A stretch of 64,000 nucleotides of DNA from Stomoxys calcitrans (lineage: Eukaryota > Arthropoda > Insecta > Diptera > Muscidae): positions 21,366,643 to 21,430,642 of the forward strand of contig NC_081555.1 of assembly GCF_963082655.1 (NCBI RefSeq), given 5' to 3'. Position numbers and translations under genes: made by a program. Shown here one piece after another: positions 35,890-47,330 of the stretch; position 1 is the first letter of the stretch, and each line of letters begins with the position of its first letter. The notes beneath the pieces are model-generated. The model was not told the origin of the DNA and made no database searches. It was given only the letters and a program-made list of their open reading frames with translations.

Positions 35890-36735
35890 CTTTTTATACC
35901 CATCACCATAGGATGGGGGTATAACAATCTAGTCATTCTGTTTATAACACCTTGAAATATTCGTCTTAGACCCCATAAAGTATATATTCTAGCAATGCTC
36001 GTCCGCCCGTCTGTCGGAATCATTATAGCGGTCGAACGTGTAAAGCTAGCCGCTTGAAATTTTGCACAGATACTTAATATTGATGTAGGCATTAGTGATT
36101 TTGGCCGATTTGGCTGAAATTTTGCATGCTGTATTCTGTGTTAAGGCTTCCAACAACTGTGTCAAGTACGGTCCGAATCGGTCTATAACGTGATATAGCT
36201 CCCATATAAACCGATCTTCCGATTTGACTTCTTGAGCCCTTACAAGCTGCAATTTTTGTCCGATTTGGCTGAAATGTATGTATGCGGTGTTCTGTTACGA
36301 CTTCCAACAACTGTGCCAAATACGGTCCAAATCAGTCTATAACCTCCTATAGCTCCCATGTAAACCGGTCTCTCGATCATCCTCGTACGCTTTCTAGAAT
36401 CTTAAATTTTTGCTGGTTTGACAGAAGTTTGTTATGAAATATGGGTTGCCCAAAAAGTAATTGCGGATTTTTCATATAGTCGGCGTTGAAAAATTTTTTC
36501 ACAGCTTGTGACTCTGTAATTGCATTCTTTCTTCTGTCAGTTATCAGCTGTTACTTTTAGCTTGCTTTAGAAAAAAAGTGTAAAAAAAGTATATTTGATT
36601 AAAGTTCATTCTAAGTTTTATTAAAAATGCATTTACTTTCTTTAAAAAAATCCGCAATTACTTTTTGGGCAACCCAATAGCAGTATCCAAGGTGATGGGT
36701 TCCCAAAATTCGGCCGGGCCGAATTTAGTACGCTC
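35890..36735. repeat. Dispersed fly repeat, near-complete copy
   Basis: Starts at tttatacccatcaccatagg and runs through two clear units with ctcccatataaaccgatctt, gacttcttgagccctta, aatttttgtccgatttggct and gacttccaacaactgtgcca. It ends with a palindromic motif, ATTCGGCCGGGCCGAAT, near 36707-36723. A mariner-type MITE (36442-36677) is inserted in it. Fragments elsewhere in the window share either end. Confidence 0.8.
36442..36677 (+). mobile_element. Mariner-type MITE, copy 1
   Basis: A 236 bp element with inverted ends TGGGTTGCCCAAAAAGTAAT and ATTACTTTTTGGGCAACCCA followed by TA. The interior has no coding capacity. Two further copies are at 57417-57649 (opposite orientation) and 63417-63648. 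The terminal sequence and TA target fit a Tc1/mariner deletion derivative. Confidence 0.9.
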
Positions 36736-37096
36736 TTACTTGAACGGTGAACTACATTTCCCCATTTTGTGTAGGAACTATTACTCAGATATTAGTATGT
36801 CTTAACATTCCAAACATAGCAAGCCATTATTCAGAGTGCGTGCAAAATTCAAGGCGTCAAATCTTCCCCAAAAAAAGGGTTCAGTCTGCTTGATTCAAGG
36901 GTACAGCTTGCATACATATCGCAGGACGAAACAATTAGGGAGATGTTGTATAGGGGCATTATTCCCCATACTACATCTATCTATCGAGCACATCTGTGGT
37001 TCAATGCGAAGGTGGCATTTTGTGTCACGGCACTTTGTCCATCTGTTCCATAGCACATAGCCTATCCAGTCTCAGCACGGTCCACCTGGTCTGATC

Positions 37097-37246
37097 TTAG
37101 GGTTGGGTCAGAGTGTTGGCTCCCACATTGTTCAAAACTTCTTCGATTTTACTGCACACAATCTCGCGCAGGGCGATGTCCTGGAAATGGCCTAAAATGT
37201 CTTCGATCTTTAAATCCTCAAATAGGTGGAGGATGTAGATTTTCCT
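37097..37246 (-). pseudogene. Orphan 49-codon coding-like fragment
   Basis: The minus strand has an uninterrupted frame without a start: RKIYILHLFEDLKIEDILGH, then FQDIALREIVCSKIEEVLNN, then VGANTLTQP and TAA at 37097-37099. Composition and GC are unlike the surrounding intron and it reads like real protein. I do not recognise the family. It could be a retrocopy or TE piece, or the last exon of an unseen minus-strand gene, with an AG preceding the fragment as a possible acceptor. Confidence 0.3.
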
Positions 37247-37249
37247 AAC

Positions 37250-38265
37250 ATCAATTGTATTTTAACTACTTGATACTACATACTTCTCAGATTTGTTAGC
37301 TTTTTTTTTTGTTAATCACATTCTTTTGCAATGATTAATCCTTCCTTGAAGAATACTGCACCCAACTTTAACAGTAGAGTCATGATACCATTCACCTGTT
37401 TTGCGTAACCCTTCTCGTTTTCATTGCTACACAAACCCAGGTTGATTCATATATGTATACTGTGTTATTAAACTTAGCGGGGACTGAGTTCAGTTGTCTT
37501 ATCAGCAGTACTCGACCATATAAAAAAAAATTAATGTTAGTTTGGGGGAAATTCAGCCAAAGATATGGAAGTAATCAAAGAAGGGGAGGTGAAGATGGAC
37601 GAGTCTACCTGGTACTACCACGTAAAACACAGAGAGTACGCATAAAAAATCAAAGTGAACCAAGCAGTTGCAACAACAATTACAACAATATAAAGCTTCG
37701 CTTATCAGTGACAACAACAAGCGAAGACAACAAAGAACCAATATCAAATAGGGCTATAATATTCACCTGATTCATGTTTTCACATACAACCATGTGAAAA
37801 CAAAAGACTATCAACCAAAGTGAACAACAATTGTTGTCGTCTAACCTTTTTTTTAATCTTGGTGGGCAATACTTTGCAGGCTGAGCATTGAGAAGACCTT
37901 AAAAGAAAACTGTGCTCTTTTCCTCACAGCACTCTAAAGAGAAAAGCTTATAGACCATGGTCTGAAGCGAAAGTAATAATTCAATGACTAAAACATTGTC
38001 ATGGCAAAGATAAGCAGCCAAAGTATTGGTTAAGAGCACTGGGTAAGATAAAGCAAGAAAATAAAAATAAAAACCGGAAAGAGGAAAAGGAGGGAGGCTT
38101 GTAGTACCAACCAACCTTTATTCATGATTGCATTTGCTTGCTTTCAATTCAGTTTGACCAGTTATCAATCAATAATATTTCATTGCGAAGAGTTGCCAAA
38201 TTGCTCATCTCGGTGATGGAGCAAAGCTCTGCAAAAAAAGCTGAAACTAGTTTCGAGTTTTTATA
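37250..38265. other. No gene recognised
   Basis: Intronic DNA with CAA-rich stretches (37655-37690). The open frames at 37453-37770 and 37553-37747 overlap on opposite strands and neither has a domain. Confidence 0.35.
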
Positions 38266-38269
38266 GCCG

Positions 38270-38455
38270 GGTCCAAACGGCTTGCCGCATAGCGATATCT
38301 CCTTGGGAAGAAGTTTTTATATGGCAAAGTGCCTCACAAATGTCGCCAGCATTACGAGAAGAAAACTACCGCCGAAAATTTTTTCTGATGTTCTTGCCAG
38401 GATTCGAACCCAAGCGTTCAGCGTCATCCGCCTTGTGCTATGATAGTCTGCGCTG
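38270..38455 (-). mobile_element. SINE copy, 3'-truncated
   Basis: Minus-strand relative of the SINE at 12755-13067. The B-box region is well kept as rc of ccaggattcgaaccc (38398-38412), with tttttctgatgttcttg, gccagcattacgaga and gcaaagtgcctcacaaatg in the expected order. The tail half is absent. Confidence 0.75.
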
Positions 38456-38756
38456 GAAGGAGCCATCAACTTGTATATTTGAATTCCATTCTTTAATCTG
38501 AATCACTAGGCCTGTTCCTGTTTATTGAAAAGGCCAGAAACGACAAACTGACAGCTGTGGAATGCTGTTATCTCAGAAGTTCGGAGTGGGCTTAGAGGAT
38601 GCTCTGTGCCTCATTATCTTTAAGCTAGGTTAGGTTAGGTTAAATGGTTTGGTCACCATAGGTGAGTCCACTCCAAGGCCAGTTCGGCCTCCCCTAAAAA
38701 GGAAGAGAAGAGAGAGAAGATGTGAGTCCTCGAACCATGTCCAGAGGTTATACATG

Positions 38757-39110
38757 AACAAGTAAAAGCGTGCTAAATTCGGCCGGGCCGAATCTTAGGA
38801 ACCCATCACCATGAATTCTGCTAAAAATTTATGCAAGATAAATTTAGTTGAAGGACATAATTTTATTCTACAAGCCAAACTTCCGTCAAACTAGCAAAAA
38901 TTAAAGCTTCCAGGAACTGAACAAGGATATTTGAGAATGGGTGGTATATCAGATTAAAGACCGATTTGGACCGTACTTGACACAGTCGTTGGAAGTTATA
39001 ACAGAATACTATGTGCAAAATTTTAGCCAAATCGGACAAAATTGCTGCTTCCAGGGGCTAAAGATGTCAAATCGGCAGATCGGTTTATATGGTAGCTATG
39101 CTATGTTAAA
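38757..39110. repeat. Dispersed fly repeat with palindromic end
   Basis: Begins with caagtaaaagcgtgct, then the palindrome ATTCGGCCGGGCCGAAT (38779-38795) and ggaacccatcaccatgaatt. It continues with repeat units containing gaccgatttggaccgtactt and caaatcggcagatcggttta. Orientation is opposite to the copy at 35890-36735. A following stretch (39110-39255) has the 20-base phrase tccagtaaaacaccngcttt twice, about 105 bases apart. Confidence 0.7.
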
Positions 39111-39377
39111 GACCTGTCCAGTAAAACACCCGCTTTCGGTAAATGGAACATTCTCTCCTCTCAAGTTGTCTTTCATTCCAATTCCAAAATGCCCGAGTCG
39201 AAGTTAAATTTCCTGTCCAGTAAAACACCAGCTTTTGGTAAATGGAACATTCTCTCCTCCCAAGGAGACCAGTGCGGCTGTGTGTAAATTGTATCACCTG
39301 CTGAAAAGAACAACTTGGCAAAAGTTGGGAATTTAAACCGCGTGTCATGCACTGGCTTTATACTGCAGCTTTATGAC

Positions 39378-39795
39378 CTATAACGCTATATTGTTGTTGT
39401 TGTTTGTTTTTGCTTGAATTTGTTGAGTGTCAAGACCCAGGAACTCTGCGACTAAGATGGGGTGCTTCCACAGGGATCTGGGTCTGAGTCGAGTGGGTCT
39501 GGCAGGGCAGTTAAACAGGTGACGTGTATCGTGCGGTCTCTGGTTACAATCGGCACATACATCTTGCACGCCGGCATCAATCCTTGCTCTGTAGGATTTG
39601 AGGCGGCTGCATCTGCCGGAACGTAATTGAGCCAGAACTATTCTGATTTGCCGGGGGAGGTTAATTTCTTCAGGCGCAATGGGAGGCGGTCGTTCTCCAA
39701 GGACTACATTCACCCGATAGCCATTTAGCGCATCTTCTACCGTGTCGGCATGAATGTTGTCTAGACCTGCTTGATATGCCGCTATATGGTATTGA
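39378..39795 (-). mobile_element. Jockey-type LINE, ORF2 C-terminus
   Basis: The minus strand encodes AAYQAGLDNIHADTVEDALN, then VVLGERPPPIAPEEINLPRQ, RIVLAQLRSGRCSRLKSY, ARIDAGVQDVCADC and RPHDTRHLFNCPARPTRLRP, with CX2C-H-C knuckle residues. It ends after LDTQQ in an (AAC)n stretch and ATATAGCG. It is 5' truncated and has no RT domain left, although the remaining frame is open over about 139 codons. This C-terminal signature is common in Diptera jockey-clade elements. Confidence 0.88.
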
Positions 39796-40368
39796 GGTCT
39801 AGTGGACGGCTCTTTAAAAATTCACCTACTGTTCAATACTCAACCGGATCCAAAGAATGGCTTGTTTGTCCATTCATAGTCGCACTGAGGAAGACTCCAC
39901 CTGATGCACTGAATTTAATGCTACACCTAATACATTAACGACTTCTGCAGATGCTATGAGAACGATGTGGATCTTTTGTATGTGTGTTCCGCACTAACAA
40001 GTAGAATGAGTTTTACGTTAGGTTCGCATTTCTTTGATTAGCGGATGTATCACAATAGACGAAAACGTCTGAGTGAGTTTGATTGCCGACTGCCACTTAA
40101 ACCTAACCTAAACACTTGTTAAGTTCGGAAGAGCCGAATCTTATATTTCCTTCATCATGGATTACGTTTGTCAGGTTACTCTTTATAGGCAGAAGCTATT
40201 GAGAGAGATGATGGAAGTTCATAACATGAAATTCCCAATGATTGGGAACGATTGGGAACATACTTAACATAGATCTTGGAGGTCATAAAAGAAAATAAGC
40301 AATCTTTAAGCCGAGTCGCATCAGAACTACGCTCTCTGTATGATCAATAATTCAAATCGGGAGATCGG

Positions 40369-40650
40369 TTTACAGGCCGAAAGCCTGGTTTCAAATCCTG
40401 GCGTTAACATCAGAAAATTTTTCGGTGGTGGTTATTTCCTTGCCAATGCTGACTACATGTGTTAGATATCCAGCCATGTTAAAACTTCTCTACCGAGTGT
40501 TGTCCCTAGGCGGCGAGCCGTTCCGACTCGGCATAAAAAAAAGAAGGCCCCATACCATTCAGCTTAAAACTTTAATCGACTGCACTCATTAATATGAGAG
40601 ATGTATGACTGTTTCTTAATAGAATGTTCATGGGAAATTTAATATTTAAA
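40369..40650 (+). mobile_element. SINE copy, plus strand
   Basis: Plus-strand relative of the SINE at 12755-13067. It starts just before a decayed B box (GGTTTCAAATCCTGG), then has aacatcagaaaatttttcgg, ggcggcgagccgttccgac, gactgcactcattaatatga and tttcttaatagaatgttcat. The A box region is missing. Confidence 0.75.
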
Positions 40651-40659
40651 AGTGTTCTT

Positions 40660-43050
40660 TATGGGGTCGCAGATCAATATTTCGACGTTTTACAAATGAC
40701 ATGACGTAGTTAGTATGCCACTCATTCTATGGAGAAGGGTATAAAAACTTTGTGTCGGCTTATTGTCTTCAGCTTACTTCCGTTTGTGTATCAGCACCGT
40801 ATAGTATGTATAATTAATCCTGGGTTTTATTCTGGCTTTTTTCACAGGCCAATCCTCTATAACATAATTCAATTTGTTGCTTTCACCTACATTGTTAACT
40901 TCAAAGGTTCGCCCGAACAAAAAACGTAAATTTCATATTGCCTCTTGGCTTTCCTGTACTATGAGTTACAAACAACACGTCATAGGTTATTATCCTTGGG
41001 GGAATTTTTCTTGGGGGTTTTAATCCTCTAACGGGCAATTCAATTCATGGCTGGGCAATAATGCAAAAACCAAACACAAAATGCATGGCAAGCCTAAGAG
41101 TATCGATAATAACCACTCTATGTTGGTTGTTGGTATTGTTGTTGTCATTCAGTCAGCCTGCCTGCCTCCATGCTGTTTACAAGCAACACACGTTAAGCCG
41201 TAGTTTTTTTTGTGTTTGGGGCTTGGGTCTGCTAGGCAGTGTGGGTTATTGGGCCTGCAAGTATTGAAACAAACCAACCCCTAAATGGTAAACTGGTATT
41301 GGTTTCGTATTGTTGTGTAAGTGTGTGAATGTGTGCGCAATCATTGGTTTGTAAGCTTTGGCTATTCGGCTAGTCTCACGCATTGAGTCAGAGCTCTCTG
41401 TTTAATGCGATGCTTTGCAACTCTCTTCTCTTGTTGTCTCGGCTTTTATACTGAGTAACGCTTTGTTCTCTTTAGCTCTCTTTCTCTACTTGTCTTCTCA
41501 CCATTTGGGGGTTTCAAGAGCTTATTCGTACTTACAAGGAATGCTATTTTAAACTTTACTTTGCAAATGAGTCAGGTTGATGACTTTAATGGGTGGCAGC
41601 AACTAAACTGCCACCCCTCGTTGTTTTCTTACCCTCCCTAGTGCTATGGATTGCTTTTACTCTCTCCCACCCGGACTTGAATTGCGCTGCAGTTCAGTAC
41701 AAGACGAGGGATTCATACGTACTTTGGCTATAGCTGCTACGGCTACGTGTGGTTAGTACCGTATTTACTATCCGTGGAGTGTCTCCCCGTGTAGAACGCG
41801 CATATTTCTAGTTCGAGTTTCTGTTGTTGTCACATTGCCTGTGTGTGTGTGTGTGTGTGTTTTCTAAATCTTTCTTTAACATAGTTCATATTTTCAGTTT
41901 ATTGGGGGGAAAAGGGGTTTTGGTCGGGGTGGTAAACTTTTTTTATACTTTTCTTATCTATTATTGTGTTTTTTTATTATATATTAGTTGTCTTCTTCTT
42001 CTTCGCTTCATTTGGAATTTAACGTAACTTTAACTTTGTTCTGCTGTTTTCCAAAGCATTGTTTAATGATACTTACCTGCCGCTGTGGTATTACAGTTTA
42101 TCATGGCGTTAATTTTCAATTCAATTTGCTTGGCCTGGCTGTCTCTAATCTTTAGTTCAAGATTAGATATCAAACCTGTGACTGTAGTGGGGGTTTTTTG
42201 TAAATGTTGCTTTCATTCCGGTGTTGGCATATCAAAACGTTGGATTTATTTTAACTTAAGGTTGAAAGAGCACTTTTCGGACTCTTGAAATTTATGGCGA
42301 ATGCGCAAAAAGTGGACATCTTCAAAGTGAATTAAGACTTAAAGTAAGCCTTTAAAAAGGATGTCCTCTAACTCCTCGCCTATTTATGGCAAGTAAGCAA
42401 ACATTTAAATATTGATATGTGTGTAAAAGTGTTCTCTTCTTAAACTCTCTTTAGAATATTCTCAGTTAAAAAATGACTCAGTGACAGAGGAGAGGATTGA
42501 TATCGCATAGTAAGTAAATTGACTTGTAGGTATGTCAAAATGGTTGAACTTTACAAATATCCAATAGAATGTGCGGGCTTAAAAGCTAACAAGGCTGGTT
42601 ATAAAGCCTTGAAATAAATCAAAGTTTTGTTTGCAATGCAAGACTTGTGCGTCAATTTATTTCTTCCCTTCCATCGCCTCACCTTTATCAGATATCCCTC
42701 TCTTTGTAAGTTGTGATGACCATGACAAAATGGGTTGCAAACAGTGTTCCGAGAAACAATATAAATTTGTTTTGCAAAGGCAACTAAATTTAACGAAAGC
42801 CCACAAATAGAATATTCTCATGAAAGTTAATGATTAGCGTTTTAAAATCACTACCAAATAATTATTTCAATTATTAAATAATTAATCTGATATATGTTTA
42901 TTTAACTTTATTTTATTATTAAATGTTTTTTTATTATTTTATTAAATTAAATTAGACTTTTTTTATTATGTACTTTTTTAATTTAATTTTAAAACTTTTG
43001 TGACACTGCATACCTATTTATGTGCAGCATGAACAATATTTGTAACTTAC
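40660..43050. other. No gene recognised
   Basis: Intronic DNA. Small open frames (40729-40929, 41061-41267, 41824-42027, 42085-42288) are not supported. That at 41061 has a hydrophobic, signal-like N-terminus, but composition and context do not favour a gene. A (TG)n run lies at 41840-41860. Confidence 0.4.
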
Positions 43051-43058
43051 ACCGGTAT

Positions 43059-43150
43059 ACACAAAACTTAATATAGATTTGAAAAAGGTTTATTTAACAG
43101 ATTTCCTTTATAGAACAGTCAAATAAGCTTCATTAAGTTTTGTGAATAAG
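43059..43150. mobile_element. Fold-back MITE-like hairpin, copy 2
   Basis: Relative of 11228-11335: cacaaaacttaatatagatttg, then ggtttatttaacagattt, a short loop, cagtcaaataagc and ttcattaagttttgtgaata. The inner arms are more diverged and shorter than in copy 1. Confidence 0.6.
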
Positions 43151-43159
43151 GCCGTTAAA

Positions 43160-44600
43160 ATCTGTCTTTTCGGTCTAAAGAACCAAAACGGTGGCAACAC
43201 TGCCTTGTCATTATCCTGTTGCAAATTGAATGATTTTTTTTTCATTGATTTTCTATCCGAGCGCTTTGTAGGTATTTGTGGTTAATTTTGATTTTTGTAT
43301 GACACATCGAAAGGTGGGTTAAAGTTGATGATTCGTTTCCTTTAATGGGATTTTTACTTTGAACCACCACAAAACAAAAGTACAAACAAAACGGGGCTCC
43401 TAACGTAGCTTATCACAACAACAACAATAGCAGCAGCAGCAGCAAGAACAAAAACGAGGTTAATAACAAATAGGTATTTCATCAACGAAAAGAGGAAAGA
43501 ATAGAAAGAACTACTTGTGCTAGGTAGGCTAGGCGGCTCTTCCTTCTTATCAGACCAACAAGAAAAGTAAGGCAATCATCGCCATCATTGTCGTCATAAT
43601 CAAGTGTGCTTTTATTTGTTTACCTTTACAAAAACAAAGGGGGCTGCAACAACAAAACTAAGATATTAATAATACACCAACAAGCAGAAGGCTAAATAAA
43701 GTAAAGCAACAAAGTGTGCTGTGCTTGCGCTCGTTTTACTACAAAGTAAACAGTGAGAATTTAAACCAAATGCAACAACAGCAACAAAAAAAAAACAGAG
43801 ACCACCACTAACTCAGATTAAAAAAAAAAACACACACGACTACAGCACCAGCGAGAATGTACCCCCCCAAAAATAAAATAACATAAAGCGCGTTTTTATC
43901 TAAAACCCCCACACAGATAGGCAACAACATGGCACACAGCACACAAGAATAAAAAACACGCAACACTCTCCGAAGATTGCCTTGTCGTTGCAAGAGCCAG
44001 TGAGCTCGGGCTAACATTGGCTGTGCCCTGAGTGTGGCTAAATGTGTTTGTAGTTGTTTATTTTCCTTTTTTCAATCATGAGATGCCCATTCAAGGAGGG
44101 TAAGGTGCAAGCAATGTAGGCTGATAGAAAACAGAAAAAAGATAAAAACAACAACAGAGAGCGAGCCCGGACATATGTTTAGTGTTGAGCGAGCCCCACA
44201 CCTCAGTTAGGGGGAGAATTGACAAAATAGTCAGATTCAGATTGTGTTTGTGTAAGAGACAGCCACACAAAGAGAACATATTGAAAAGACTGAATTAAAA
44301 CTTAAGAGCGCATAATAGAAATAAAAACCCACTTGAAATGGCAAAACGTAAATTCATTGTACCTACATACATATGTACGAGTATGTACTTTATAGAGTAG
44401 AGTAGAGAGAGGTTGAGTTTATAAAGTGCCGGCTGCTTATTTTTCTCTTTTGCCATCAACACACCACCTCCATCGTCATCATCACCTTGTTCTATTTTTG
44501 TGGGGTAAATGAGAGTTCAGTTCAATTTAGGCTTTGCCACGATCAACTCCAAATCTTCCTTCGGTTTTTTTTTATTTAACATACGAGACAAAGCCCCAAA
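43160..44600. other. AC-rich DNA upstream of the first coding exon
   Basis: Rich in CAA, GCA and CA runs (for example 43395-43450, 43765-43795), a texture common in fly leaders and enhancers. I could not define an exon here. A promoter nearer to the coding exon than the one proposed at 9 kb is possible. Confidence 0.35.
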
Positions 44601-44678
44601 GCCTATAATTTGATTATAAAACGTCCGTGTTTGATTGTGTTTAATTTTAGCTTCAAAACGTCGTCTCTTCCAAGCCGA

Positions 44679-45071
44679 ATGAAAATGGAAAAAACTCCCC
44701 GTTACACACAACGGGAGCGCAATATGGTCTTGGGTTATGCGGCCCAATACAAGGACATCATAGAGAACAAACGCACCGATGCTGAATCAAATCGCAAAAA
44801 AGATGAAGTCTGGCGTCAAATTGCCAAAGAGTTCAATGCCCGGGTGTATCATCAGCGTTCTTCAAAACAATTGCGCCAGCTTTATAAGAATATGAAGTTA
44901 TTGCTGAAAAAGGATCTATGCGGTGAGGGCAAAGGCAATCGCACCTTTATGGATTTGCTAAATACCATATCGCAACAGGAATCAGTGGCCCAATATATAT
45001 CAGAGCAAATGTCTCCCAATGGTTACAGTAATGGCAGACAGAAGTATGAGGATGATTTTGATGATTCAAAG
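44679..45071 (+). CDS. Myb/SANT-like DNA-binding protein, first coding exon
   Basis: Encodes residues 1-131 of a probable nuclear regulator. The exon opens after a TTTTAG acceptor at 44649-44650. The start is MKMEK at 44679, or MEK at 44685 whose context (AAA-ATG-G) is equally good. Residues about 7-85 form a Myb/SANT-like domain of the type in Pfam Myb_DNA-bind_5: a YTQRERNMVLGYAAQYKDII helix, ENKRTDAESNRKKDEVWRQI, AKEFNA, and SSKQLRQLYKNMKLLLKKDL. The exon ends DDFDDSK with an AAG|GTAAAT donor, phase 0, joining cleanly to 49406. Without a homology search I give no gene name. Confidence 0.9.
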
Positions 45072-45489
45072 GTAAATTTTAAAGTGTTTTTCAAAAAAAA
45101 AAAATTATACATATGTACATAGCCTTTATAATCTAGTGATGAAGGGGGGTTAACAATTGTAGCGGGGTTGTCTGGATTGAATTTTGTGTGTGTGTGTGTG
45201 TGTGTTACTTTTATGTGAAGTGTATATTTGAAGATAGATAACAAACTGGCTTTGAAATGGCCAACACAATGGGGAAATCAGTCCCCAAGTGGAATTTTTG
45301 ATAAAAACCAAACTGAAAACAATGAAAAACGTAACCTCTCATTTATTTGCTAAACCACACAAACACTCACACACTCACACTCGAATAAACCTGCAAAGAG
45401 GAAGTTTAGGTTACGGAGATAACAGTAGAAAGGGAATTTACCTATGACTAAAATTTTTTGTTTGAATTTAGAATAACTTTAGTTTGAAT

Positions 45490-46265
45490 TTAGAATAACT
45501 GGTGAATGTCCGGGTGGCGAACATCAAACGCTTATCGGTCGAATACCCCAAGTCCAGCCCAAGTTTCCGGCGCAGAATGACAGGACTCCAGTCACTTTCG
45601 GTGACGTTAGAGTGACCAGCAACCCTTGGCACGCTGATAAACTATACAGCGCCGACGTGGACTCGCGACAAGTAGTGCGACTGAGCGACAAGTAGTGAAA
45701 TAACATACAGATCTGTAAGAATGGCGCCCTACATACTGCGACGGGCTGTCTGCTCAGTTCTCGTATGGACCACAAGAGGCACAGATCCTAACCGTGTGAA
45801 GTTACAACTACATGCTGTCCAAACGGTGTCTACCGCACTGTTATCGCAGAGACCATAGCAAACACCAACTTGTGGATAGGTGATCAAGAGCGTGAGCCTC
45901 AGTGCTACAAGGGAGAACCACTAGATAAGGCGGCGTTTCAAAAGGTTTCTAAAAAACATTCACGCTGACATGGTAGCAAAAGTTGTGAGCATCTACCGAA
46001 TGTGCGCAGCAACAGAATAAGTTAGCCTTTCTGGACAAACCATACTAGTTCTGTGTCAGTTGCGTTCCGGCAGATGCAGCCGCCCCAACTATTACAGCGC
46101 TAGGATTGATGTCAGTGCGTTGGATGTATGCGCCAATTGTGAGCCTGGACACATACCAACTTAGTCGCAGAGTTCCTAGCTCTGGTTACTTAACAGAACC
46201 CAGCAGACGAATAGAGAAGCACAATACACTGCTACAACAACAACTCAACATCATGTTCGAACAAA
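45490..46265 (+). mobile_element. Jockey-type LINE 3' end, degenerate
   Basis: From about 46047 the plus strand encodes QLRSGRCSRPNYYSARIDVS then LDVCANCEPGH, matching the C-terminal signature of the element at 39378-39795. A stop follows, then CAACAACAACTC tail sequence. The preceding 45490-46045 is GC-richer, broken by stops, and probably belongs to the same insertion, though I recognise no domain in it. Confidence 0.65.
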
Positions 46266-46319
46266 AAAATTTCTATAAAAACAAAATTTTTTAAACTAAA
46301 AATTTAATGAATGAACTTT

Positions 46320-46735
46320 AACAAAAAATATTTTCTATATAGAAAAATTTTCTATATAAAAACAAATTATAAAGAAAAAACATCTGACAGAATTGGAAAA
46401 TTTGGATAAATTTTTCCATAAAAAAAATGTTGGCAAAATTTTCTTTAAAAAAAATTAATAAAAATAGCCTATAAAAATAAATTTTTGACAAAATTTCCTA
46501 TAAAAATAAATTTCTGACAAAATTTTCTATAAAAAAAATATTTCTGACTAAATTTTTTTTAAAAAATGTTTGCCAAATATTTTTATAAAAAAAAAATTTG
46601 AAAAAAATTATCCATAGAAAAAAGGGTTTGAAAATTTTTCTATAAAAAAAATGTTTACAAAATTTTCTACAGAAAAAATGCTGGCATAAAAACAAATTGT
46701 ATACTAAACATATTTAAAAACTAAATTTTAACAAA
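46320..46735. repeat. Diverged ATAGAAAA-type tandem repeat
   Basis: Repeating words tttctataaaaa, aaatttttgacaaaattt and ctataaaaataaatttctgac with a period near 27-38 bases. It is a decayed relative of the array at 48000-48900. Confidence 0.7.
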
Positions 46736-47330
46736 ATTTTTTGTCTCGATCCGGATGTCCCCATAGGATTTTCGCGTTCGTCGCCCACGTCCTTAACTCG
46801 GACTGCGTCGACCCATATGGCTTCGGGTTAACCAAGTTTATTAATGCCAGTCCTCTGGCCTTTACTGCAAAATCGTCTGCTCTTTCATTCCCCCTTGCTA
46901 CGCTATGATCCGGCACCCAAACGATGCGCTTTGTGAAATTCTCAGAGATGGCGTTAATCTCCTTCTGATACTCCAATACTGTTCGTGACCTTACCGTCTA
47001 GGTTGTTATTGCTCTGATGGTCAGTTTAGTGCCCGTAAACAGTTTGGTGTCCCATAATTTGCCTTGCCGGGCTTGGGTGGAAATACCACCCTTGCTTCAT
47101 TTCAGGCTTTCTGAGTATATGCAAGTCCTACTCATGCTGTGAAAATAGTGGCCAGATGGGACGCCAGATAGTCGGCCTCCTTCTGTAGTAACGCCGTAAA
47201 TATTCTATTAGGTCCGGGTGACTTAAATGGTTTGACGCTCCTCAAAGCTTGCTTTACCATAGATTCCGTAATGATAATTATTCCAATATTCCAGTATCTC
47301 CGTTAGTCCCGTCGTATCCTGGGGAAAATG
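46735..47330 (-). mobile_element. LINE fragment, RT start and RNase H
   Basis: Minus strand. From 47330 down there are RT N-terminal pieces (KPFKSPGPNRIFTALLQKEA, DYLASHLATIFTA, ARVVFPPKPGKANYG). Then comes a short TIRAITT stretch and, directly after it, RNase H pieces (YQKEINAISENFTKRIVWVP, DHSVARGNERADDFAVKARG). The middle of RT is missing, so an internal deletion has joined the two. It is the same family as 27330-28490. Confidence 0.75.

Larger units (their letters stand above)
9410..44650 (+). other. Putative 35 kb first intron
   Basis: If the leader exon at 9050-9409 is real, this whole interval is one intron. It contains no intact gene that I can support: it consists of dispersed repeats, SINE, LINE, mariner and MITE copies, minisatellites, and simple (TG)n, (CT)n and (CA)n runs. 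Long first introns with regulatory content are usual for fly transcription-factor genes. Confidence 0.35.

Noticed and set aside
41061..41267. Small frame with a hydrophobic N-terminus resembling a secreted peptide
   Set aside because: No upstream promoter evidence, no conserved mature region and low-complexity codons. Equally likely by chance in this T-rich DNA.
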